From Hordeum vulgare subsp. vulgare (taxonomy: Eukaryota > Streptophyta > Magnoliopsida > Poales > Poaceae): DNA of 64,000 nt. A model generated the notes under the pieces. That model worked only from the letters and a program-made list of their open reading frames with translations. It was not told where the DNA came from and made no database searches. The stretch is from assembly GCF_904849725.1 (NCBI RefSeq), contig NC_058518.1:390835581-390899580 (forward strand), written 5' to 3'. This document shows positions 1 to 11,649 of this stretch, one piece after another. Numbering within the stretch: the stretch's first letter is position 1; the number at the start of each line of letters is the position of its first letter. A program made the translations under genes and the position numbers.

Positions 1-2790
1 ATACAACTCTTCCTTAAGGAAACCATTAAGGAATGCCGTTTTGACATCCATCTGCCAGATTTCATAATCGAAAAATGCAGCTATTGCTAACATGATTCTG
101 ACGGACTTAAGCATTGCTACGGGTGAGAAGGTCTCATCGTAGTCAACTCCTGGAACTTGTGAAAAACCCTTTGCCACAAGTCGAGCTTTATAAACCGTTA
201 CATTACCGTCAGCGTCCGTCTTCTTCTTACAGATCCATTTGTTCTGAATAGCCTTGCGGCCTTCAGGTAGTATCTCCAAAGTCCACACTTTGTTCTCATA
301 CATGGATCCTATCTCGGATTTCATGGCTTCTAGCCATTTGTTGGAATCCGGGCCCACCATCGCTTCTTCATAATTTGCAGGTTCATTGTTGTCTAACAAC
401 ATGATTGACAAGACGGGATTACCGTACCACTCTGGAGCAGCGCGTGATCTCGTCGACCTGCGTGGTTCAACAGAAACTTGAACTGGAGTTTCATGATCAT
501 CATCATTAACTTCCTCCTCAACCGGCGTCGCAATGACAGAGGTTTCCCCTTGCCCTGCGCCACCATCCAGAGGGATGAGAGGTTCGACAACCTCGTCAAG
601 CTCTATCTTCCTCCCACTCAATTCTCTCGAGAGAAACTCCTTCTCGAGAAAAGTTCCGTTTTTAGCAACAAACACTTTGCCCTCGGATTTGAGATAGAAG
701 GTGTACCCAACTGTCTCCTTTGGGTAACCTATGAAGACGCACTTTTCCGCTTTGGGTTCCAGCTTTTCAGGCTGAAGCTTTTTGACATAAGAATCACATC
801 CCCAAACTTTAAGAAACGACAACTTTGGTCTTTTGCCATACCACAGTTCGTATGGTGTCGCCTCAACGGATTTTGATGGTGCCCTATTTAAAGTGAATGC
901 AGCTGTTTCTAATGCATAACCCCAAAATGATAACGGCAAATCAGTAAGAGACATCATAGATCGCACCATCTCTAACAAAGTACGATTACGACGTTCGGAC
1001 ACACCATTACGCTGTGGTGTTCCAGGCGGTGTTAACTGCGAAACAATTCCACATTGTCTTAAGTGAGTACCAAACTCGAAACTCAGATATTCACCCCCAC
1101 GATCAGACCGTAGGAACTTGATCTTCTTGTTACGATGATTTTCTACTTCACTCTGAAATTGCTTGAACTTTTCAAATGTTTCAGACTTGTGCTTCATCAA
1201 GTAGACATAACCATATCTACTTAAATCGTCAGTGAAGGTGAGAAAATAACGATATCCGCCGCGTGCCTCCACGCTCATCGGACCACACACATCGGTATGT
1301 ATGATTTCCAACAAGTCACTTGCACGCTCCATTGTTCCGGAGAACGGAGTTTTAGTCATCTTGCCCATGAGGCATGGTTCGCACGTGTCAAGTGAATCAA
1401 AGTCAAGTGACTCCAAAAGTCCATCAGCATGGAGTTTCTTCATGCGCTTTACACCAATATGACCCAAGCGGCAGTGCCGCAAAAATATGGCGCTATCATT
1501 GTTTACTCTAACTCTTTTGGTCTCAATGTTATGTATATGCGTATCGCTATCGAGATTCAATATGAACAATCCTCTCACATTCGGTGCATGACCATAAAAG
1601 ATGTTACTCATAGAAATAGAACAACCATTATTCTCAGACTTAAAAGAGTAACCGTCTCGCAATAAACAAGATCCAGATATAATGTTCATGCTCAACGCAG
1701 GCATTAAATAACAATGATTTAAGTTCATCACTAATCTCGATGGTAGTTGAAGTGACACGGTGCCGATGGCGATTGCATCAACCTTGGAACCGTTTCCTAC
1801 GCGCATCGTCACTTCGTCTTTCGCCAGCCTTCGTCTATTCCGCAGTTCCTGCTTCGAGTTGCAAATGTGAGCAACAGAACCGGTATCGAATACCCAGGCA
1901 CTACTACGAGAGCCGGTTAAGTACACATCAATAACATGTATATCAAATATACCTGATTTTTCTTTGCCCGCCTTCTTATCTGCCAGGTACTTGGGGCAAT
2001 TGCGCTTCCAGTGACCCATACCCTTGCAAAAGAAGCACTCTGTTTCAGGCTTAGGTCCAGCCTTGGGTTTCTTCGGCGGATTGGCAACAGGCTTGCCGCT
2101 CTTCTTCGAATTGCCCTTCTTGCCTTTGCCGTTTCTCTTGAAACTAGTGGTCTTGCTCACCATCAACACTTGATGCTCTTTACGGAGTTCAGACTCTGCG
2201 ACTTTCAGCATCGCAAACAACTCGCCGGGAGACTTGTTCATCCCTTGCATGTTGTAGTTCAACACAAAGCCTTTATAGCTTGGCGGCAGTGATTGGAGGA
2301 TTCTATCAGTGACAGCTTCTTGCGGGAGTTCAATCCCCAGTTCAGCTAGACGGTTTGAGTACCCAGACATTTTGAGCACATGTTCACTGACAGACGAGTT
2401 TTCCTCCATCTTGCAAGCATAGAATTTATCGGAGGTCTCATACCTCTCGATCCGGGCGTTCTTCTGAAAGATAAACTTCAACTCCTGGAACATCTCAAAT
2501 GCTCCATGACGCTCAAAGCGACGTTGAAGTCCCGGCTCTAAGCCATACAAGACTGCACATTGAACTATTGAGTAGTCCTCCTTACGTGTTAACCAAGCGT
2601 TCTTAACATCCTGATCAGCCGTAGCGGGTGGTTCATCTCCTAGCGCAGCATTAAGGACATAATCCTTCTTTCCAGCTTGTAAGATTAGCTTAAGATTACG
2701 AGCCCAGTCTACAAAGTTGCTTCCATCATCTTTCAACTTAGCTTTCTCTAGGAACGTATTAAAATTCAGGATGACACTTGCGTGAGCCAT
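1..2790 (-). CDS. Copia gag-pol polyprotein, open for 930 codons, 3' end outside the window
   Basis: Structural and enzymatic polyprotein of an Angela-type element. It starts at the ATG at 2790 (MAHASVILNFNTFLE) and I find no stop before the left edge. Domains in order: gag to about residue 250; a CCHC zinc knuckle (C-F-F-C...H...C) at about 252-265; an aspartic protease with D-T-G, its Asp at residue 302; an integrase zinc-binding region with the H-C-R-L-G-H segment; and the integrase core with Asp 500, Asp 563 and Glu 599. The last two are 35 residues apart, the D-D35-E spacing of Copia and retroviral integrases. The reverse transcriptase begins near residue 850, and the frame leaves the window at the M-D-V-K-T-A-F-L block before the YVDD motif. 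The integrase precedes the reverse transcriptase, the Copia order. It looks coding-competent over the visible part, unlike every other Copia frame here. Confidence 0.93.
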   Translation of the reverse strand, partial: MAHASVILNFNTFLEKAKLKDDGSNFVDWARNLKLILQAGKKDYVLNAALGDEPPATADQDVKNAWLTRKEDYSIVQCAVLYGLEPGLQRRFERHGAFEMFQELKFIFQKNARIERYETSDKFYACKMEENSSVSEHVLKMSGYSNRLAELGIELPQEAVTDRILQSLPPSYKGFVLNYNMQGMNKSPGELFAMLKVAESELRKEHQVLMVSKTTSFKRNGKGKKGNSKKSGKPVANPPKKPKAGPKPETECFFCKGMGHWKRNCPKYLADKKAGKEKSGIFDIHVIDVYLTGSRSSAWVFDTGSVAHICNSKQELRNRRRLAKDEVTMRVGNGSKVDAIAIGTVSLQLPSRLVMNLNHCYLMPALSMNIISGSCLLRDGYSFKSENNGCSISMSNIFYGHAPNVRGLFILNLDSDTHIHNIETKRVRVNNDSAIFLRHCRLGHIGVKRMKKLHADGLLESLDFDSLDTCEPCLMGKMTKTPFSGTMERASDLLEIIHTDVCGPMSVEARGGYRYFLTFTDDLSRYGYVYLMKHKSETFEKFKQFQSEVENHRNKKIKFLRSDRGGEYLSFEFGTHLRQCGIVSQLTPPGTPQRNGVSERRNRTLLEMVRSMMSLTDLPLSFWGYALETAAFTLNRAPSKSVEATPYELWYGKRPKLSFLKVWGCDSYVKKLQPEKLEPKAEKCVFIGYPKETVGYTFYLKSEGKVFVAKNGTFLEKEFLSRELSGRKIELDEVVEPLIPLDGGAGQGETSVIATPVEEEVNDDDHETPVQVSVEPRRSTRSRAAPEWYGNPVLSIMLLDNNEPANYEEAMVGPDSNKWLEAMKSEIGSMYENKVWTLEILPEGRKAIQNKWICKKKTDADGNVTVYKARLVAKGFSQVPGVDYDETFSPVAMLKSVRIMLAIAAFFDYEIWQMDVKTAFLNGFLKEELY

Positions 2791-4048
2791 GATCTTCAAC
2801 ACAAATATATTCAAAGTGGACTTAGACTATGTTCAAGATAATTAGAGTTCAACTTAATCAAATTATATGCTAAACTCCCACTCAAAAAGTACATCTCTCT
2901 AGTCATTTGAGTGGTTCATGATCCACTTACACTATCCCAAGTCCGATCATCACGTGAGTCGAGAGTAGTTTCAGTGGTAAGCATCCCTATGCTAATCATA
3001 TCAACTATATGATTCATGATCGACCTTTCGGTCTCATGTGTTCCGAGGCCATGTCTGCACATGCTAGGCTCGTCAAGCTTAACCCGAGTGTTCCGCGTGC
3101 GCAACTGTTTTGCACCCGTTGTATGTGAACGTTGAGTCTATCACACCCGATCATCACGTGGTGTCTCGAAACGACGAACTGTAGCAACGGTGCACAGTCG
3201 GGGAGAACACAATTTCGTCTTGAAATTTTAGTGAGAGATCACCTCATAATGCTACCGTCGTTCTAAGCAAAATAAGGTGCATAAAAGGATTAACATCACA
3301 TGCAATTCATAAGTGACATGATATGGCCATCATCACGTGCTTCTTGATCTCCATCACCAAAGCACCGGCACGATCTTCTTGTCACCGGCGCCACACCATG
3401 ATCATCCATCAACGTGTTGCCATCGGGGTTGTCGTGCTACTTATGCTATTACTACTAAAGCTACATCCTAGCAAAATAGTAAACGCATCTGCAAGCACAA
3501 ATATGTTAGTATAAAGACAACCCTATGGCTCCTGCCGGTTGCCGTACCATCGACGTGCAAGTCGATATTTCTATTACAACATAATCATCTCATACATCCA
3601 ATATATCACATCACATCATTGGCCATATCACATCACAATCATACCCTGCAAAAACAAGTTAGACGTCCTCTAATTTTGTTGTTGCAAGTTTTACGTGGTG
3701 ACCAAGGGTATCTAGTAGGATCGCATCTTACTTACGCAAACACCACAACGGAGATATATGAGTTGCTATTTAACCTCATCCAAGGACCTCCTCGGTCAAA
3801 TCCGATTCAACTAAAGTTGGAGAAACTGTCACTTACCAATCATCTTTGAGCAAAGGGGGTTACTCGTAACGATGAAACCAGTCTCTCATAAGCGTACGAG
3901 TAATGTCGGTCCAAGCCGCTTCAATCCAACAATACCGCGGAATCAAGAAAAGACTAAGGAGGGCAGCAAAACGCACACCACCGCCCACAAAACCTTTTGT
4001 GTTCTACTCGAGAAGACATCTACGCATGAACCTAGCTCATGATGCCAC
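2791..4048 (-). other. Leader between 5' LTR and gag, with primer-binding site
   Basis: Untranslated leader of the left Angela-type element, about 1.26 kb. Next to the LTR the minus strand reads TGGCATCATGAGC (4047-4035), a variant of the initiator tRNA-Met primer site TGGTATCAGAGC. The same leader, recognisable by shared blocks, follows the LTR at 46828 in inverted orientation. I see no convincing coding frame in it. Confidence 0.8.
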
Positions 4049-5803
4049 TGTTGGGGAACGTCGCATGGGAAACAAAAATTTTCCTACGCGCGCGAAGACC
4101 TATCATGGTGATGTCCATCTACGAGAGGGCATGAGTGATCTACGTACCCTTGTAGATTGTACAGCAGAAGCGTTAGAGAACGCGGTTGATGTAGTGGAAC
4201 GTCCTCACGTCCCTCGATCCGCCTCACGAACAATCCCGCGATCAGTCCCACGATCTAGTACCGAACGGACGGCACCTCCGCGTTCAGCACACGTACAGCT
4301 CGACGATGATCTCGGCCTTCTTGATCCAGCAAGAGAGACGGAGAGGTAGAAGAGTTCTCCGGCAGCGTGACAGCGCTCCGGAGGTTGGTGATGATCTTGT
4401 CTCAGCAGGGCTCCGCCCGAGCTCCGCAGAAACACGATCTAGAGGGAAAACTATGGAGGTATGTGGTCGGACAGCCGTGAGAAAGTCGTCTCAAATCTTC
4501 CCTAAAAGCCCCATATATATAGGAGGAGGGAGGGGAACCTTGCCTTGGGGTCCAAGGGACCCCCAAGGGGTCGGCCGAGCCAAGGGGGGGAGGACTCCCC
4601 CCCCCCAAACCGAGTTGGACTTGGTTTGGTGGGAGGAGTCCCCCTCCCTTCCCACTTCTTCCCTCTTTTTTTTTCTTTTCCTTTGATTTTCTTATCTTGG
4701 CGCATAGGCTCCCTTGGGGCTGTCCCACCAGCCCACTAAGGGCTGGTGTGTCCCCCAAAAGCCTATGGGCTTCCCTGGAGTGGGTTGCCCCCCTCCGGTG
4801 AACTCCCGGAACCCATTCATCATTCCCGGTACATTCCCGGTAACTCCGAAAACCTTCCGGTAATCAAATGAGGCCATCCTATATATCAATCTTCGTTTCC
4901 GGACCATTCCGGGAACCCTCGTGATGTCCGTGATCTCAAGTGTGCAGACCCTGCGGGTTCGAGAACTATGTAGACATGACCCGAGAGACTCCTCGGTCAA
5001 TATCCAATAGCGGGACCTGGATGCCCATATTGGATCCTACATATTCTACGAAGATCTTTATCGTTTGAACCTCAGTGCCAAGGATTCGTATAATCCCGTA
5101 TGTCATTCCCTTTGTCCTTCGGTATGTTACTTGCCCGAGATTCGATCGTTAGTATCCGTATACCTATTTCAATCTCGTTTACCCGCAAGTCTCTTTACTC
5201 GTTCCGTAATACAAGATCCCGCAACTTACACTAAGTTACATTGCTTGCAAGGCTTGTGTGCGATGTTGTGTTACCGAGTGGGCCCCGAGATACCTCTCCG
5301 TCACACGGAGTGACAAATCCCAGTCTTGATCCATACTAACTCAACTAACACCTTCGGAGATACCTGTAGAGCATCTTTATAGTCACCCAGTTACGTTGCG
5401 ACGTTTGATACACACAAAGCATTCCTCCGGTGTCAGTGAGTTATATGATCTCATGGTCATAGGAATAAATACTTGACACGCAGAAAACAGTAGCAACAAA
5501 ATGACACGATCAACATGCTACGTCTATTAGTTTGGGTCTAGTCCATCACGTGATTCTCCTAATGACGTGATCCAGTTATCAAGCAACAACACCTTGTTCA
5601 TAATCAGAAGACACTGACTATCATTGATCAACTGGCTAGCCAACTAGAGGCATGCTAGGGACGGTGTTTTGTCTATGTGTCCACACATGTAAATGAGTCT
5701 TCATTCAATACAATTATAGCATGGATAATAAACTATTATCTTGATACAGGAATTATAATAATAACTATACATTTATTATTGCCTCTAGGGCATAATTCCA
5801 ACA
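4049..5803 (-). repeat. 5' LTR of Angela-type element (1755 bp)
   Basis: Bounded by TGTTGG at 5803 and CCAACA at 4049, read on the minus strand. A TATA-like run (CCTATATATATGG on the minus strand) lies at about 4512-4523, followed downstream by the conserved block before the LTR end (GTAGGAAAATTTTTG). It aligns along its whole length with the LTRs at 45016-46827 and 51819-53628. Confidence 0.95.
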
Positions 5804-6654
5804 CAATCAACCCATAGGACAAAAAGGAACTACTCAAACATCATAGGATAGCCACACATCATAGGATAATAATATATATCAATAAGTACCATGTTCAAGT
5901 AGGGGTACAGCGGGATGCGGGAGTGGATCGATGTAGATAGATGAGGGAAGGTGATGGTGGTGGTGATGAAGGCGACGAAGTTGTTGGTGTAGATCGCCGT
6001 CATGATGGTTGCCCCGGCGGCGCTTCGACGCCACCGGGAGAGAGGGGGAGAGATCCTCCTCCTTCTTCTTCCTTTGCATGCACCATAGGTGGGAGGAGAG
6101 TTTCTCCTCTCGTCCATGGCCAACATGGCACCCAGAGGGCACCAGCCCCTCCGGTATTGGATCTCTCTTTGTTTATCTCATGTTTTCACGACTCGTTTTC
6201 TCGCCCTGAACCATTTCCATAATATCCAGAGATCCTTAACTTTGGTTGGGCTGAAATTTTGAGGGGATTTTTATCGAAAAATTATTTTTCTTGCGGCCCA
6301 AGGAGACCTCCAACCGAATTATGGCCTAGCCACAAGCTATCATGGTGCAACCCCACCCCCTGGACACACCCTATTAGCTTGTGGTGCCCTCGAGCACCGT
6401 CTTGCATTGATATCGACTCCTAAAAATTCACATTTTACCAAAAAAAATCTCCATAATTTTTTATCGGTGTCCGTTTGATTTGGATTGTCTACAAAACAAA
6501 AAATACACAAAAACAGGAATTGGCACTTGGCGTTGGGTCTATAAGTTAGTGCTCAAAAATATAAATTGGTAAATAATTACTCAAAAAGTATACTAGAATG
6601 ATAATATAATAGCATGGAACAATCAAAAATCATAGATGCGCAGGAGACGCATTA
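5804..6654 (-). repeat. WHAM-like Gypsy LTR fragment, interrupted by the Angela-type element
   Basis: On the minus strand, from 6654, it reads TAATGCGTCTCCTGCGCATC, a mutated form of the common Triticeae LTR start TGATACGTCTCC. A typical Athila-type U3 follows, with an Angela insertion point at 5803/5804. The other part of this LTR lies to the left of the window. The family name is a recollection, and the LTR character is the firmer claim. Confidence 0.6.
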
Positions 6655-7757
6655 GGGGCTCCCTAATGGCTTGGGGCCACCTCATGGCTCCTCCAACCCT
6701 AAGTCTAGTCCTATAAATTCCTAATTCGAGAGAGAGAAAAGAGCAAAGTTTTCATCGTGTTTAATAAAACAGAGCCGCCGTCACCTCTTGTTCTTCCTCG
6801 GGAGGGCTGATCTGGAGTCCAATTGGGGCTTCGTAGGGGGATTCTTCGCCGTCATCATCACCAACCCTTCTTCATCAACACCATCATGATGATCACCTCC
6901 GAGAGTGACTAGTTCCTTTGTAGGCTTGCAGGACGGTGATTGGATTGGATGAGATTAATCGTGTATTCGAGTTATTTTGATAGGCTTGATCCCTGGTATA
7001 TATTATGTTCTGAGATTGATGTTGCTATGACTTTGCTATGCTCAATGCTTGTCACTAGGCCCCGGGTGCCATGATTTTAGATCTGGACCTATATGAACAT
7101 GAGATTGTTTTGGAAACTATCTTGCAAGTTGTATTCACCTATTATGTGTCATGATCTGCATACCCCAAGGTGATAATAATTGGGATTTTTTCCGGTGATT
7201 GTCATAATTTGAGGAGTTCATGTATTCACTATGTGTTAATGCTTTGTTTTGTTTCTGTATTAAAAGGAGGCCTTAATATCCCTTAGTTTCCTTATGGAGC
7301 ACGCTGCCACAGGAGGATAGGACAAAATATGTAATGCAAGTTCTTATCGTAAGCATGTATGACTATATACGCATGCCTACATTACATTGATGAATTAGAG
7401 CTAGTTCTGTGTCGCTCTAGTATGTAATTGTTACATGATGAATGTCATCTAAATCATTATCCATCACTGGTCCATGTGCCTACTCTTTTCATATACTGAA
7501 TCTTGCGGAAGTTACTATTGCTGCTGCTACTTTTACAATTACTACAAAACTGTTACTGTTACTCTTACCGTTCCTATTGCTATTTTGTTCTCTTACTAAA
7601 ACTTTTGTTACAGAGAGATATCCCAAGGTGTGGTTGAATTGACAACTCAACTGATATGACCAATAAATATTATTTGGCTCCCCTTGTATCAAATCAATAA
7701 GTTGGGGGTAATACTACCTGTGAAGATTGTTGTGATCCCCTGTACTTGTGGGTTACC
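6655..7757 (+). repeat. Sabrina-like LTR, 5'-truncated
   Basis: Holds a promoter-like stretch (TATAAATT near 6713), a CT-rich transcribed leader and the block ending GATCCCCTGTACTTGTGGGTTA. It abuts the minus-strand LTR at 6654 without its own start, so its U3 is missing. The segment 6990-7757 is repeated at 41277-42054. Confidence 0.7.
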
Positions 7758-7769
7758 TAAACTATTTTC

Positions 7770-7787
7770 TGGCACCGTTGCCAGGGA
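7770..7787 (+). promoter_or_regulatory. Primer-binding site of the Sabrina-like element
   Basis: TGGCACCGTTGCCAGGGA, two changes from the sequence TGGCGCCGTTGCCGGGGA that follows LTRs of Athila-type elements. It lies 12 bases after the LTR end, the usual spacing here. Confidence 0.8.
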
Positions 7788-7789
7788 TC

Positions 7790-9006
7790 ATAGCTCTATT
7801 TATTGTGTTCACTTGAGGTTGTCCAATTGTCACTATGAATATCTTAAAGGTACTAGAACTAAGATCATACCCTCTAAGACGAGGGGTGGTAAGAAACGGC
7901 CATCTAGCCCTACTTTTGATTCACATATAGTTTTGAATCAGCTTATGACACCACCACTTGCTACTCGTTCTGATATGTTACAATTACTTAATGATGCTAC
8001 TTATGAAATTTATGATGATGCAACTACTATGCTTGATAAAACTGAAATATTTCCACTTCGTGAATTATTTCTTGATGCTCATATTGCTAGATCCTAAGAA
8101 ACTGAAAATGTTGAAACTGAAGAAAACTATGATTCACCCATGAAGCCTAGCTCTCCCAATAGATATGAGATGCCCGATGTACCTCAAGGTTATGTTATGG
8201 ATGGGGAGGTAGCTAGAGACTTCTTTGCTTGTAATGATAGAGATGATTTGAAGAAACTACTATGCAAACTGGAAGAAAAATCTATGATGGCGAAAATGAA
8301 ACGTGATCCTAAATTTGCTACTTCTCATATATGTGTTAGTGATAAGGATTATGAATTCTCTGTTGATCCTAAGTTAATCATTATAATAAAAGCTGATCCT
8401 TTCCATGGTTATGAAACGGAAACTATGGCGGCACACCTTATTAAATTAAATGATATTGCCACCTTGTTTGCTCATGAGGAAAAGATGTGTTATTACTAAT
8501 CCTTCACATTTTTTCCTTTCTTGCTAAAAGGCGATGCAAAGGAGTGGTTCCTCACTCTTGCCCCTGGTTGTGTGCGTAGCCCCCAGGACTTGATATATTA
8601 CTTTACTGAAATACATGGACTTGATATCCCTACATAAGTAGTCGAGGTAAATTCTCTCCACAAATTTGAAGAAAGTGATATACCTTACACTAAAACTCCT
8701 AGTCAATGCATGGATGAATTTGATAACTATATTGTCAAGCAAGAACATTTTAATAGCTATGTTAAAGATCAATTACAACAAAATGTTATGATGAATGATC
8801 ACTTGAGTGACTTAATGTTTAGTATTCCTAATGATGTTAAAGGTCTAGGTAAACATGCTTCCATGGTTTATACTCAACTAGATCAAGTTGCTAAGTTACA
8901 GAATGATTTACTTGCTGAAATGAATAATAACATGAATGATCATGATGTTAGAGTAATGACTAGAGGGGGTAGAATGACTCAAGACCCTCTTTATCTTGAA
9001 GGTCAT
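7790..9006 (+). pseudogene. Sabrina-like gag, 5' part, broken
   Basis: Capsid-type protein of an Athila-lineage element. One frame carries recognisable gag blocks: KTRGGKKRPSS near 7876, RYEMPDVPQGYVMDGE near 8161, DFFACNDRDDLKKLLCKLEE near 8218, then VKQEHFNSYVKD near 8734 and VRVMTRGGRMTQDP near 8950. It is broken by stops at 8095, at 8497 and near 8634, and the ATG at 7833 is out of frame with the body. Compared with what I know of the family, a block of gag is missing between about 8630 and 8640. It is cut at 9006/9007 by the next element and resumes at 15485. Confidence 0.75.
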
Positions 9007-10647
9007 TGATCCGTCCCAAACGTAACTATAATTTCTGCAAGTTCCATGATCTTTTGGGTGACATTGTTATATGTTTTGCTATACCTTTATATCATTTTAC
9101 ACATATTTGGACTAACCTACTAACTCAGTGCACCCAATGCTAGTTTCTGTCTGTTGATGTCTATTTTGCAGGGGCTTTTAACTGATTTTCCGAGGCCCGA
9201 AAAATTTCAGGAAAATATATAAAAAATCAGTGAAACATAAGCTTCCGGATCATCAAAGATGGGCCAGAGGGGAGCCAGGGGGCTACCCAGGCGACCTGCT
9301 GGCGCAGCCAGGAGGCTGCCTGGGTGGGCCCCACCTCCTCCAGTGCCCTCCTTTGGCCTACATTTAGAGTCCCGAGAGGAAACCCTACCACAACTTCCAG
9401 AACCACGAATTTCTCCATCGTCCCGCCGCAGCAGCGCTTCCGAGATCGGGAGCGTGAGGAGACCTCTTCCCGGCACCCTTACAGAGGGAGGATTGACCTT
9501 CGGGAGCTTCTCCACCGTCATGGACGCTTCCTGGACGTGTCATGAGTAGTCCTCCTTGGACCATGGGTCCATGACCAGTAGCTATGTGATGTCTTCTCTC
9601 CAATCTTGTGCTTCAATGGTTAGTCCTTGTGAGCTGCCCTACATGATCAAGGCATCTATGTAATTCTCTTGCTGTTGCTATGCTCGGTTTCTTGGGATCC
9701 GATGGATTATGAGATTATGTTCAGATTGTTATGAGTTATATATTTGATTATCCTTTTATATTATGTTCCTTAGTGATTCATGCATGTTCTCGATTGCTAT
9801 TTATTACTTTGGTCGAGTAGTAGATTGTAACTCCAAGAGGGAGCATTATGCATGATTGTGGGTTCATTCCCCTCGATGTGTAGCTTGAGTGACAGAAACA
9901 TGAGACTAGGGGATGTGTTGTTGCCACCAGGGGGAAAACGACGGTGCGTGTGACCACGGTTGCAAGGATTGTTTACCTTACGCATAGTTCGTTAATGTAG
10001 TTGTCTATTGCTTTGAGTTTACACTTTGGGTGGGGCTCGCAACTTAATACCGACGAGATTTTCTGGATAGATATCTCAAGGTGGATGATTAGTAAGTAGA
10101 TGTTGATGAATAAACGGTCTACTTGTCTTGGCATACCGCCCATTACTATTGAACCTCTAACTATCAAGTAGCATAATTAGCATTGTGGTGCGTTCATAAT
10201 TCTGCCAATTGCCCAACTATGATTTGTTTACCCAAGCATAGTTGTTTATCGTCCTTTGGGAGAGAGACATCACTAGTGAACATCATGTGACTCCGGTCCA
10301 TATCATCATCAATGTTTACACCTCCATCATTTACTACTTTCCTTTACTTTTCCGCTGCAATCATTATTACCTTCTCACTTGTGTTTTGATCATTTGCAAA
10401 CTACAAAGCTGGAGAGATTGACAACCTCTATGTACTCGTTGGGAGAAAAGTTATTTGTTGTGTGTGCAGGTCCACGTCTTCTGCTAGACAGGGGCAGCGG
10501 ACACCTACTTGTTGATCCTAGGAGTCCTTCTGGTTCGATAAACCTTACAGTCTTTGTGTGAGGGAAAACTTGTTGCTGACTACATCTCAACCTTCCACTT
10601 GGGGTAACCAATGAGGTGCGAGAAGTATATACATCATATCATCATCA
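9007..10647 (+). repeat. 5' LTR (about 1.64 kb) of the inserted Athila-type element
   Basis: Begins TGATCCGTCCCAAACG. The end is placed at CATCATCA, 12 bases before the primer site, and is approximate because the other LTR is truncated. The first 950 bp match 14529-15484 with scattered substitutions. Confidence 0.8.
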
Positions 10648-10659
10648 AGCAAAGTTTTT

Positions 10660-10677
10660 TGGCGCTGTTGCCGGGGA
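10660..10677 (+). promoter_or_regulatory. Primer-binding site
   Basis: TGGCGCTGTTGCCGGGGA, one change from the common Athila-type primer site. It follows a T-run, as in related elements. Confidence 0.85.
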
Positions 10678-10817
10678 CACCAGTCTCCAAGATAGGGGAG
10701 TTGCACGTTATCCTTTACCATTGCTTTTCAGTCTTGTTAGTTTGCTTTCTAGTTTTTTCTTTAGAGTCTTATACCAAAAACCAAAAAAACATAGTTACTT
10801 TGCTTCGTTTAGTCAGT

Positions 10818-11649
10818 ATGTATAAATCATTTGCCTCTAGTGTTGCACCCGAAGGAGAGATTCTCACCTTCAAACAAAGGGTTGGAGAAAGTTTGAAAGA
10901 TGCTTGGTATTGAATTAAAAATTCTCAGGATAGAGCCACCATGAAGCAATCCACCACTATTTTGCTTAGAAATTTTTATGTTGGTATTACTTCTTGGCAT
11001 AGGTTTATTCTAGACACAACAGTAGGAGGGAATTTCTTGGAAGCTCCCGTTGGGGAGGCTCTTAACGTTATGGAAAATCTTGTCGGAATCCCACCTATTG
11101 TTGACATAAAGGATGATATCACTTTATCTCATGTTATGAGTAAACTTGAGAAGATGGAGCTAGAGATGCCAAGCATGAGTAAAATTAATGAAGTAGATCA
11201 TAGGATTCAAGGGAACTTAAATAGACTTGATAGCTCCATTAAAATAATTTACAAAATTTGGGAGACCCTTAAATCCCATGATGTGGATCCTTCTAGGATT
11301 GATAAGATCGAGGATATTTTTGAAACTTTAGGAACTACTCTATCCTCCATCAAGACTAAAAAGGTAGAAACCCCAGCAAGGAAGGGACCTAGGTTCGTTA
11401 ACGTACCCAAGGTTCCTCAACCCAAAACTAGTATACCTATTTGCTAAGGATGTTGAAACTGTGAAGACCTTGAAAGAGATACCTCTCTTCAATAGAACTA
11501 GAAATGAAATTCCAATTGGTCTTACTACCTTTGCTTTTGCTCCTAGAAGTATTGCCACTAAGACTCTCTTTGATAGTCCTCTTAAGACTGGTTGTATTAT
11601 TGATGAGCTCTTTGATGATCTTGATGATGGTTCAGTTGATACAACTTGA
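10818..11649 (+). pseudogene. Gag-like protein of the Athila-type element, broken
   Basis: The frame starting MYKSFASSVAPEG runs through ESLKDAWY, a stop (10911-10913), then RATMKQSTTILLRNFYVGIT and GGNFLEAPVGEAL, and ends at 11445-11447. These blocks (gag core with SLKDAWYR and LLRNFY) are typical of Retrotrans_gag-like capsid proteins in Athila relatives. A helical, charged middle (LSHVMSKLEKMELEMPS) looks coiled-coil-like. A second piece in another frame at 11461-11649 looks like the displaced C-terminal part. No protease, reverse transcriptase or integrase follows, so the element depended on others for movement. Confidence 0.7.

Larger units (their letters stand above)
1..5803 (-). mobile_element. 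Angela/BARE-1-type Copia LTR retrotransposon, 5' part (continues beyond left edge)
   Basis: Minus-strand element made of the 5' LTR (4049-5803), leader and primer site (2791-4048) and gag-pol (2790 to the edge). The reverse-transcriptase region and the 3' LTR lie outside the window. The LTR starts TGTTGGAATTATGCCC and ends in CCCCAACA when read on the minus strand. The five bases beyond the LTR (5804-5808, CAATC) would be one copy of the target duplication, and its partner is off the left edge. Family assignment is from recognition of the LTR and polyprotein. Confidence 0.93.

Noticed and set aside
3903..4349. Plus-strand frame of 148 codons in and beside the Angela 5' LTR
   Set aside because: It lies opposite the leader and LTR end of a minus-strand element and crosses the LTR/primer-site boundary. 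It is GC-biased chance coding with no recognisable domain.
9207..9603. Overlapping frames on both strands in the left LTR of the Athila-type element (also 14700-15141)
   Set aside because: GC-rich LTR leader gives open frames in several phases at once. The two LTR copies do not keep the same frames, so no gene is supported.
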